Shown here in pieces: positions 57,961 to 64,000 of a DNA stretch of 64,000 nucleotides. The notes beneath the pieces are model-generated. The model saw nothing but the letters and a program-made list of their open reading frames with translations, searched no databases and had not been told where the DNA came from. Each line of letters starts with the position of its first letter. The first letter of the stretch is position 1. The translations under genes were made by a program, and so were the position numbers. Source of the DNA: Curvibacter lanceolatus ATCC 14669 (lineage in GTDB: Bacteria; Pseudomonadota; Gammaproteobacteria; Burkholderiales; Burkholderiaceae_C); the NCBI RefSeq assembly GCF_000381265.1, contig NZ_KB906253.1, positions 806,001 to 870,000 on the forward strand. Direction: 5' to 3'.

Positions 57961-58410
57961 TCATGCGGGGGTGCGAACGGCCTGGCGGGCCAGCAGGCGC
58001 CATTGCCCATCCCGCTTGTGCCAGACCAGCAGCACGTGCAAGTCGACCTGCCCAGGCTTGCCCTGGTCCAGGGTTGCGCCGGTGAGGCGATGCCGCACCA
58101 CGGCCACATCACCCACCACGCGCACGCTTTGCGCAGTCAACTCGATGCTCACGAAATCCGACTTGGCGCTCAGCAGATCGCCCACAAAGCTGGCCTTGGT
58201 GTCGACCCGGCCGCCAGAGTGGCCATAGCTCAACTCATCGGCCACCAGGGCTTCCAGGGCCGCCCGGTCCGGATCGACCATGGCCAACCGCAGCTTCTCG
58301 ACCGCAGCCCCGACGGCGGGCTCGTCAGGCACGCCTTGGGCATGGATCGCGGGTGTCCAGGCCAGCAAGGCGGCGAGCCCGCAGGCCGCCAGGTTCAGAC
58401 GTCGTTTCAT
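57961..58410 (-). CDS. Secreted SnoaL-like/DUF4440 protein
   Basis: This 149-residue protein has a signal peptide (about 1-25, ending IHAQ) and a single NTF2-like cone fold: AAVEKLRLAMVDPDRAALEALVADELSYGHSGGRVDTKASFVGDLLS, then VGDVAVVRHRLTG and HVLLVWHKRDGQWRLLARQAVR. DUF4440 proteins are often of unknown function; some bind or convert small ligands. It lies in the hexuronate operon between kdgD and a Bug gene, 15 bp from the latter. A periplasmic lactone or sugar-acid isomerase or scavenger role is possible but not shown. Confidence 0.85.
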   Translation of the reverse strand: MKRRLNLAACGLAALLAWTPAIHAQGVPDEPAVGAAVEKLRLAMVDPDRAALEALVADELSYGHSGGRVDTKASFVGDLLSAKSDFVSIELTAQSVRVVGDVAVVRHRLTGATLDQGKPGQVDLHVLLVWHKRDGQWRLLARQAVRTPA

Positions 58411-58465
58411 GTTGTTGTCTCCTTTGTTGTCGTAGCCCCGTTGCGGGGCTGTCAGGGCGCGGTGA

Positions 58466-59383
58466 TCAGAGGGCTTGCGAGCCCAGCTTCTTGATCAGGG
58501 CGTCCAGGGCTTCCATTTCGGCGGCCTTCAGGTCGGTCAGCGGGGTGCGCACCGGGCCGGCGTCGTGGCCCACCAGCTTGGCGCCGGCCTTGACGATGCT
58601 CACGGCATAGCCTTGACCACGGTTGCGGATCTCCAGGTACGGCAGGAAGAAGTCTTTCAGCAGGCGGTTCTGCGTGGCGTGGTCATCGGTGCGCACGGCT
58701 TCATAGAAGTCCATGGCCGTTTTGGGGATGAAGTTGAACACCGCCGACGAATACACCGGGGTGCCCAGCGCCTTGTAGGCCGCGGCATACACCTCGGCCG
58801 TGGGCAGGCCGCCCAGATAGGCAAAACGGTCGCCCATGGTCTGGTAGATGGACATCATCAGTTCGATGTCGCCGATCCCGTCCTTGAAGCCCACCAGGTT
58901 GGGGCAGCGGTCGGCCAGGATCTGCAGCGAGGCCGGGGTCAGCTTGGCCTGCCCGCGGTTGTAGACGATGACGCCGAACTTCACGCTCTTGCAAACAGCT
59001 TCGACGTGGGCGATCAGGCCTTCCTGGCCGGCTTCGGTCAGGTAGTGCGGCAGCAGCAGCACACCATGAGCGCCGGCTTTTTCAGCGGCCTGGGCGCACT
59101 GGATGGCAAAGCGGGTGGGGCCACCAGCGCCGGCAATGATGGGCACCACGCCGCGGCAGGTATCGACCGCGGTTTGGATGATGCCGGGGTACTCATCGGC
59201 CGTCAGCGAAAAGAACTCACCCGTGCCGCCTGCCGCAAACAGGGCGCTGGCGCCATAGGGGGCCAGCCATTGCAGGCGTTCGATGTAGCCCTTCTGGTTG
59301 AAGTTGCCTTCGGCGTCGAAGTCGGTCAACGGGAAGGACAGCAGGCCCGAGCCCATGATGGTCTTGAGTTCTTGAGGGGTCAT
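58466..59383 (-). CDS. kdgD: 5-dehydro-4-deoxyglucarate dehydratase
   Basis: This 305-residue class I aldolase-type TIM barrel of the DapA/NAL superfamily has [17 protein letters not shown] (49-65), Tyr141 (VIVYNRG) and the Schiff-base Lys167 ([13 protein letters not shown]). The [18 protein letters not shown] start and FKDGIGD match KdgD, which dehydrates and decarboxylates 5-dehydro-4-deoxy-D-glucarate to alpha-ketoglutaric semialdehyde. The dehydrogenase for that product is in the same operon. The gene follows a Bug gene after 63 bp. Confidence 0.93.
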   Translation of the reverse strand: MTPQELKTIMGSGLLSFPLTDFDAEGNFNQKGYIERLQWLAPYGASALFAAGGTGEFFSLTADEYPGIIQTAVDTCRGVVPIIAGAGGPTRFAIQCAQAAEKAGAHGVLLLPHYLTEAGQEGLIAHVEAVCKSVKFGVIVYNRGQAKLTPASLQILADRCPNLVGFKDGIGDIELMMSIYQTMGDRFAYLGGLPTAEVYAAAYKALGTPVYSSAVFNFIPKTAMDFYEAVRTDDHATQNRLLKDFFLPYLEIRNRGQGYAVSIVKAGAKLVGHDAGPVRTPLTDLKAAEMEALDALIKKLGSQAL

Positions 59384-59446
59384 TTGAATGCTCCAGAAAA
59401 AGAAAAGTGCGAAAAAGGGAAATGCGAAAAAGAGGGGGCGGGTCGA

Positions 59447-60421
59447 TCAGTCGAGCCGGATCCGGGCGGCCTGGACCACCTGGGCCCAGCGCTTGCGTTC
59501 GTTGTTGAAGAATTGCTCCTCTTCGGCCGGGGCCATGGTCACCACCTCGGCGCCCTGCCCGGCCAGCCGCGAGCGGATGTCGGGCGAGCGGATGATGCGG
59601 ATCAGCTCCTGGTTGAGCCGGTTGACGATGGCGTCGGGCGTGCCGCGCGCCACGCGCACGCCCTGCCAGGTGCCCGACTCGAAGCCGGTCAGGCCCTGTT
59701 CGGCCAGGGTCGGCACCTGCCCCACCAAGGGCATGCGGGTGGCCTTGGACACGCCCAGCAGCTTGAGCTTGCCGGCCTGAACCTGCGGGTAGGTGGCCAA
59801 CATGCCGTTCATGAGCACCTGGGTCTGCCCCGCCACCGTGTCAGCCACGGCCTGCACGCCGCCCTTGTAGGGCACGTATTCCCAGCGCGCGCCGCTGGCG
59901 CGCTGCACCGCTACACCGGCCAGGTGCGCCGCACTGCCGGTGGCTGTGACGGCAAAGTTGAGATCGGTCTTCTTGGAGTACGCCACCAACTCGGCCAGGT
60001 TGTTCACCGGCACCGAGGGGTGCACCACCAGCAAATGGGGAGAATAGGCCAGCATGGTCACGCCACGCAGGTCCTTGGAGGGGTCGAAGCCCAGGCGGGT
60101 GTACACCGAGGGGCTGATGGCCAGGGCGCCCACGTCGCACAAGAGCAAGGTGTAGCCGTCGGGCGCGCTGTGGGCCACCAGATCGGCCCCCAGGTTGCCA
60201 TTGGCGCCGGGCTTGTTGTCGATGATCACGGGCTGGCCAAGTGCCTCGGAAAGCGGCTGGCTCAGGGCCCGGGCAATGATGTCGGACGAGCCACCCGGCG
60301 GGTAAGGCACCACGATGCGGATCGGTCGGGCGGGCCAGGTCTGGGCCCCCACCCAGGCGGGGCTGGCCAGCAGGGCGGCGGGCGCGGCAGCGGCCAGCAA
60401 ACGGCGTCGGGACAAGGTCAT
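59447..60421 (-). CDS. Bug-family periplasmic binding protein
   Basis: This 324-residue protein has a Tat-like signal (LSRRRLLAAAAPAALLASPAW, cleavage near VGAQ at about 27) and Bug motifs: WPARPIRIVVPYPPGGSSDIIARALSQPLSEALGQPVIIDNKPGANG, LNFAVTATGSAAHLAGVAV and WEYVPYKGGVQAVAD. It is the first gene of the aldarate operon, downstream of candidate GntR operators at 60502-60545. It is the second Bug protein of this operon, so two ligands or redundant capture may be involved. Confidence 0.92.
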   Translation of the reverse strand: MTLSRRRLLAAAAPAALLASPAWVGAQTWPARPIRIVVPYPPGGSSDIIARALSQPLSEALGQPVIIDNKPGANGNLGADLVAHSAPDGYTLLLCDVGALAISPSVYTRLGFDPSKDLRGVTMLAYSPHLLVVHPSVPVNNLAELVAYSKKTDLNFAVTATGSAAHLAGVAVQRASGARWEYVPYKGGVQAVADTVAGQTQVLMNGMLATYPQVQAGKLKLLGVSKATRMPLVGQVPTLAEQGLTGFESGTWQGVRVARGTPDAIVNRLNQELIRIIRSPDIRSRLAGQGAEVVTMAPAEEEQFFNNERKRWAQVVQAARIRLD

Positions 60422-60501
60422 ACGGTCTCCTGTTGGAAGACCAGGCACCCGGTCGCAGCACGACGTCAGCGAGGTGGGATGACTGATCTGATGTTGTTGT
60501 C

Positions 60502-60545
60502 AGTCATCGTACAACTAAATTTTCGGCTTGTCTAGAAAAAGACAA
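60502..60545. promoter_or_regulatory. Candidate GntR/FadR operators upstream of the aldarate operon
   Basis: At 60502-60516 the complement reads AGTTGTACGATGACT, matching ten of fifteen positions of the dyad at 61468-61482 near the gntR/udh promoters, including the core GTTGTACGA. At 60528-60545 lies a perfect inverted repeat TTGTCT-N6-AGACAA. Both are 81-124 bp upstream of the Bug start in an A/T-rich stretch, so a shared GntR control of both halves of the module is plausible. Confidence 0.55.
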
Positions 60546-60625
60546 CTAAAGATGACCTCAGCCGCCCAAGAGCCTGAAAAGCCCTTCTACCAGGAGGGAG
60601 GCCTGCCCATCGCAGGCCACTCAGA

Positions 60626-61444
60626 TCAACGGGCCAAATCGTCCGCCGGCTGGCCCGCCTGGGCCAGGGCCTGAGCCCGGCGCAGGCGCTCCCGGCTGTT
60701 GGTGAGGTGGATGCGCATGGCGGCGCGGGCCGATTCGGGGTCTTGCCGCGCGATGGCGTCGTACACCTCTTCGTGCTCGCGGTTCACCTTCTGCAGGTAC
60801 TGGGCGCGCAGCTCGGGGGCCATGCGCATGGCCGATGAGATGCGGGTGCGCGGGATGATGGTGGTGCCCAGGTGGGCCATGATGTCGCCGAAATAGCGGT
60901 TGCCAGTGGCGCGGGCGATCTCCTGGTGAAAGCGGAAATCGGGCGACACGGTGTCCCCCGCCACCTCCACATGCGAGGCAAAGTCGTCCAGCGCCTGGCG
61001 CATGGCCAGCAGGTTCTGCTCAGAGCGGCGCAAGGCGGCCAGGCCGGCCGATTCGGTCTCCAGGCTGATGCGCAACTCCAGCACCGCCAGCACATCCACC
61101 GAGGCGGCGATGTCGGACGGGTCGATGCGGAACATGCCCGGAGCCTGGGCCTCCAGCACAAAGGTGCCGATGCCGTGGTGGGTCTCCACCAGGCCGGCCG
61201 CCTGCAGGCGCGACAGCGCCTCGCGCACCACGGTGCGGCTGACGCCGAAGGCCCGCATGATTTCAGACTCGGTGGGCAGCTTGTCGCCCACCTTCAGCAC
61301 CTGGCTCTGGATGCGACTGCTGAAGTCTTCCACCAGTTCATGGGCCAGACCGCGCGGTCGCCGACGCGTGGGCGACACCCCGGCCGGGGCTTCCGCTGCA
61401 TTGACCGTTGGCGCGGTGGAATTGGCCGTTGACAACTTTGACAT
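60626..61444 (-). CDS. GntR-family (FadR/FCD) transcriptional regulator
   Basis: This 272-residue protein has an Ala/Pro-rich lead (about 1-30), a GntR winged helix (about 32-95: HELVEDFSSRIQSQVLKVGDKLPTESEIMRAFGVSRTVVREALSRLQAAGLVETHHGIGTFV) and a C-terminal FCD domain (about 115-250) with the metal-ligand pattern DFRFHQEIARATGNRYF and LREHEEVYDAI-like region NREHEEVYDAIARQDPESAR. FCD regulators sense sugar acids or other carboxylates. It stands between the udh-lactonase-TRAP and Bug-kdgD halves, which it likely represses until hexuronate is present. The ATG at 61444 begins the protein proper. Confidence 0.92.
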   Translation of the reverse strand: MSKLSTANSTAPTVNAAEAPAGVSPTRRRPRGLAHELVEDFSSRIQSQVLKVGDKLPTESEIMRAFGVSRTVVREALSRLQAAGLVETHHGIGTFVLEAQAPGMFRIDPSDIAASVDVLAVLELRISLETESAGLAALRRSEQNLLAMRQALDDFASHVEVAGDTVSPDFRFHQEIARATGNRYFGDIMAHLGTTIIPRTRISSAMRMAPELRAQYLQKVNREHEEVYDAIARQDPESARAAMRIHLTNSRERLRRAQALAQAGQPADDLAR

Positions 61445-61467
61445 GGCGTGATGATAATCCAGCCCCA

Positions 61468-61482
61468 GGTTGTACGACAACC
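61468..61482. promoter_or_regulatory. Candidate GntR operator between gntR and udh
   Basis: Perfect dyad GGTTGT-ACG-ACAACC in the 73-bp divergent region, 35 bp before udh and 23 bp before gntR. FadR-type regulators bind short dyads of this size, and a related sequence lies upstream of the aldarate operon at 60502. Confidence 0.65.
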
Positions 61483-61517
61483 GATGACATACATCCCTTC
61501 AAGCACAACAAAACGCC

Positions 61518-62351
61518 ATGAACGAGAGACAACTGCCGCAACGCTTGCTGCTGACCGGGGCCGCTGGCGGCCTGGGCCGCGTCCTGCGCGAGAGCCTCAA
61601 ACCCTTCACCCGCCAGTTGCGACTGTCGGACATCGCCGACCTGGCCCCGGCCAGCTCCAGCCAGGAGGAAATCCAGCTGTGCGACCTGGCCGACAAGGCC
61701 GCCGTCGATGCCCTGGTGCAGGGCTGCGATGCCATCGTGCACCTGGGCGGCATCTCGGTGGAGCGCCCGTTTGAGGAAATCCTCGAAGCCAACATCCGCG
61801 GCGTGTTCAACCTGTATGAGGCGGCCCGCCGCCATGGTGTGCAGCGTGTGGTGTTTGCCAGCTCCAACCATGTGATCGGCTTCTACCCCCAGACCCAGCG
61901 CCTGGACACCTCGGTGCCGCACCGCCCCGACGGCTACTACGGCCTGTCCAAGGCCTTTGGCGAAGACCTGGCCAACTTCTACTTCGACCGCTATGGCATC
62001 GAGACCGTCAGCATCCGCATCGGCTCTTCGTTCACCGAGCCGCGCGACCGCCGCATGCTGAGCACCTGGCTCAGCTACCGCGACCTGACCGAACTGGTGC
62101 GCCGCAGCCTGGTCACGCCCCAGGTGGGCCACACCGTGGTGTATGGCGCCTCGGACAACCCCGCCGGCTGGTGGGACAACGCCGGCGCGCGCCACCTGGG
62201 CTTTGTGCCGCAAGACAGCTCGGAAGTCTTCCGCGCCAAAGTCGAGCAACAGCCCCCGGTGCCGCCCGACGCGCCGGCGGCCCTGTACCAAGGCGGCAAT
62301 TTCTGCGCCGCCGGCCCCTTCGAAACCCTGCCCCCGGTAGGCGCCGCATGA
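61518..62351 (+). CDS. udh: Uronate dehydrogenase
   Basis: This 277-residue extended short-chain dehydrogenase has NAD-binding GAAGGLGR at 14-21, HLGGIS (75-80), the NIRGVFNLYEAARRHGVQRVVFASSNHVIGFYPQ segment typical of uronate dehydrogenase, and catalytic Tyr141-x3-Lys145 (YGLSK). It oxidises D-galacturonate or D-glucuronate to the aldarolactone. It overlaps the next gene by ATGA, and that gene encodes a lactonase of the right type. It is the first gene of the rightward half of the hexuronate module, divergent from GntR. Confidence 0.92.
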   Translation: MNERQLPQRLLLTGAAGGLGRVLRESLKPFTRQLRLSDIADLAPASSSQEEIQLCDLADKAAVDALVQGCDAIVHLGGISVERPFEEILEANIRGVFNLYEAARRHGVQRVVFASSNHVIGFYPQTQRLDTSVPHRPDGYYGLSKAFGEDLANFYFDRYGIETVSIRIGSSFTEPRDRRMLSTWLSYRDLTELVRRSLVTPQVGHTVVYGASDNPAGWWDNAGARHLGFVPQDSSEVFRAKVEQQPPVPPDAPAALYQGGNFCAAGPFETLPPVGAA

Positions 62352-63244
62352 GCTCTGCCGCCGAACTGGTGCTGGACGTGCGCTGCGGCACGGGTGAAAG
62401 CCCGCTGTGGAGCCCGGCCGAGCAGGCGCTGTATTGGGTGGACATCCCGGCCGCCCGCCTGCACCGCTGGGACGCGACCACCGGCCAGAGCCGCCATTGG
62501 CAAGCCCCCGAAATGCTGGCCTGCGTGGCCCGGACCGCCGATGGCCTGGGCTTCATCGCCGGCATGGAGAGCGGGCTCTTCCGTCTCGACCCAAAAGCAG
62601 ACTCCGACGCTCTGAGCGCAGCCCCGATCGCCACGGTGCAACACGCGCGCCGGGGCATGCGCTTCAACGATGGCCGCTGCGACCGCCAAGGCCGCTTCTG
62701 GGCCGGCACCATGGTGATGGACATGAGCGCCAACCTGCCACTGGGTCAGCTGTACCGTTACGACCCAGCCCGTGGATTGCAGGCGGTGCTGCGCGGGCTC
62801 ACCGTGCCCAATGGCCTGGGCTTCAGCCCCGATGGCCGCACGATGTACCTGTCGGATTCGCACCCCTCGGTGCAGGCCATCTGGGCCTTTGACTACGACA
62901 CGGACACCGGCACACCGCACAACCGCCGCCTGTTCGTCGACATGCGCGAGCACCCGGGCCGCCCCGATGGCGCCGCGGTGGATGCCGACGGTTGCTACTG
63001 GATCTGCGGCAATGACGCCGGCCTGGTGCACCGCTTCACCCCGCAAGGGCGCCTTGACCGCTCGCTGGCCGTGCCGGTCAAAAAGCCTGCCATGTGCGCC
63101 TTTGGCGGGCCCGGCCTGAACACCTTGTACGTCACCAGCATCCGCCCCGAGGGCATCGACCTGAGCGACCAGCCGCTGGCCGGCGGCGTGTTTGCGCTGC
63201 GCCCCGGCGTGAGCGGGCTGCCCGAACCCCATTACCAGCAATGA
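62348..63244 (+). CDS. SMP-30/gluconolactonase-type aldarolactonase
   Basis: This 298-residue six-bladed propeller lactonase of the SMP-30/regucalcin family has the metal-ligand Glu in CGTGESPLWSP, MRFNDGRCDRQGRFWAGTM (Asn and Asp), LTVPNGLGFSPDGRTMYLSDS and PDGAAVDADGCYWIC. It would hydrolyse galactaro- or glucarolactone produced by Udh. The ATGA overlap with udh indicates translational coupling. Homologues linked to udh are known aldarolactonases, but the exact lactone ring is inferred. Confidence 0.9.
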   Translation: MSSAAELVLDVRCGTGESPLWSPAEQALYWVDIPAARLHRWDATTGQSRHWQAPEMLACVARTADGLGFIAGMESGLFRLDPKADSDALSAAPIATVQHARRGMRFNDGRCDRQGRFWAGTMVMDMSANLPLGQLYRYDPARGLQAVLRGLTVPNGLGFSPDGRTMYLSDSHPSVQAIWAFDYDTDTGTPHNRRLFVDMREHPGRPDGAAVDADGCYWICGNDAGLVHRFTPQGRLDRSLAVPVKKPAMCAFGGPGLNTLYVTSIRPEGIDLSDQPLAGGVFALRPGVSGLPEPHYQQ

Positions 63245-63310
63245 CCCCCACCCACCGCTGAATGTTCTGATTCCCGAAGTTCGACAAACCTGATCCTCAA
63301 GGAGACAAAG

Positions 63311-64000
63311 ATGAAATTCAAACACCACCTGATGATGCTGGCCGCCAGCCTGGCCCTGGGCCCCCTGGCCGCCCAGGCCACCGAGTTCCGCTCGGCCGAC
63401 ATCCACCCCGACGGCTACCCCACGGTCGAAGCGGTGAAGTTCCTGGGCGAGCGCCTCAAGCAGCTCACCCAGGGCAAGGACAGCGTCAAGATCTACAACA
63501 ACAGCTCGCTGGGCAATGAGAAGGACACCATCGAGCAGACCAAGATCGGTGCGCTGGCCATGGTGCGCGTCAACATCGCCCCCATGAACAACATCTGCCC
63601 GGCCACCCAGGTGCCGACGATGCCCTTCCTGTTCCGCAGCAAGGAGCACCTGCGTGCGGTGCTGGACGGCCCGATCGGCGAAGAAATCCTGAAGTCGTGC
63701 GAACCCCAGGGCTTCATCGGCCTGGCCTACTACGACAGCGGTGCGCGCAACCTCTACACCGCGCGCAAGCCGGTGCGCACCCTGGCGGATGCCAAGGGCC
63801 TGAAGATCCGGGTGCAGCAATCCGACCTGTGGGTGGCCCTGCTCGAGGCCATGGGCGCCAACGCCACCCCCATGCCCTTCGGCGAGGTCTACACCGCCCT
63901 CAAGACCGGCCTGGTGGACGGTGCCGAGAACAACTACCCCTCGTTCGAAAGCTCGCGCCACTTCGAGGTGGCCAAGTACTTCTCGCTCACCGAGCACTCG
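63311..64000 (+). CDS. TRAP-type transporter substrate-binding protein DctP (partial)
   Basis: The first 230 residues of a DctP-family binding protein are present: signal peptide (about 1-23, ending AQA), [105 protein letters not shown]. Arg168 in KIRVQQ corresponds to the conserved carboxylate-binding arginine. GGAGACAAAG before the ATG at 63311 is a strong SD. It follows udh and the lactonase by 66 bp and is expected to bind hexuronates or aldarates. The DctQ and DctM subunits should lie beyond the right edge. Confidence 0.92.
   Translation, partial: MKFKHHLMMLAASLALGPLAAQATEFRSADIHPDGYPTVEAVKFLGERLKQLTQGKDSVKIYNNSSLGNEKDTIEQTKIGALAMVRVNIAPMNNICPATQVPTMPFLFRSKEHLRAVLDGPIGEEILKSCEPQGFIGLAYYDSGARNLYTARKPVRTLADAKGLKIRVQQSDLWVALLEAMGANATPMPFGEVYTALKTGLVDGAENNYPSFESSRHFEVAKYFSLTEHS

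Noticed and set aside
58475-60535. 686-codon open frame on the + strand
   Set aside because: Antisense to kdgD and a Bug gene, both strongly supported.
62075-63997. 640-codon open frame on the - strand
   Set aside because: Antisense to udh, the lactonase and the TRAP binding protein; no recognisable domain.

Overview
The window is strongly G+C-rich and reads as the chromosome of a betaproteobacterium, most likely order Burkholderiales and close to Comamonadaceae. The grounds are five orphan Bug-type (tripartite tricarboxylate) binding proteins, a response regulator with a BetR-like N-terminal domain, an H-NS-like protein and the general style of the catabolic operons. No rRNA, tRNA, CRISPR array or insertion sequence was recognised.

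Layout. (1) 1-4.35 kb: an organosulfur/methionine-type block with the N-terminus of an acyl-CoA-dehydrogenase-fold protein, a TauD-family dioxygenase and a complete MetQ-MetN-MetI-like ABC importer. (2) 4.5-23.9 kb: a flagellar locus whose order (flagellin, FliK-like, flhA-flhB-fliR-fliQ-fliP-fliN-fliM, regulators, fliE-fliF-fliG, motAB, flgA / flgBCDEF, flgKL) resembles secondary lateral or Flag-2 clusters and, like them, lacks fliO. It is extensively deleted: fliG, motA, motB, flgA, flgE, flgF and flgL survive only as fragments joined to one another, and fliH, fliI, fliJ, flgG, flgH, flgI, flgJ, flgM, flgN and fliD are absent. The remaining genes look intact, which suggests recent decay (or, less likely, a mis-assembly). 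A hybrid histidine kinase and an HTH-receiver protein lie in its middle, flanked by several perfect inverted repeats. (3) 23.9-27.7 kb: a 7TMR-DISM sensor kinase, an OmpR-type regulator and a Crp/Fnr-type regulator. (4) 27.8-33.6 kb: a second organosulfur block with an SfnB/DszC-like monooxygenase, three sulfonate-type binding proteins without their own permease, and a DszA/NtaA-family flavin monooxygenase.

(5) 33.7-40.2 kb: an unusual exonuclease VII pair (large subunit with an added N-terminal DUF5710-like domain, small subunit with an SSB-like acidic tail), a VOC protein, a Bug protein, an H-NS-like protein, a tiny conserved-looking protein and an EAL-PAS-PAS phosphodiesterase. (6) 40.4-44.3 kb: a Bug / crotonase / CoA-transferase operon divergent from an IclR regulator. 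(7) 44.4-47.7 kb: a DeoR regulator, a Tat-exported phospholipase C and a small lipoprotein. (8) 48.2-55.3 kb: a Bug gene divergent from a TetR-cyclase-porin-fumarylacetoacetase series with three TetR-type operator repeats between them, then a zinc-free MDR dehydrogenase and a secreted His-rich protein. (9) 55.4-64 kb: a hexuronate oxidation module with uronate dehydrogenase, aldarolactonase and TRAP binding protein on one side of a GntR/FadR regulator, and KdgD and alpha-ketoglutaric semialdehyde dehydrogenase on the other. Together they would convert glucuronate or galacturonate to 2-oxoglutarate, apart from an aldarate dehydratase not seen here.
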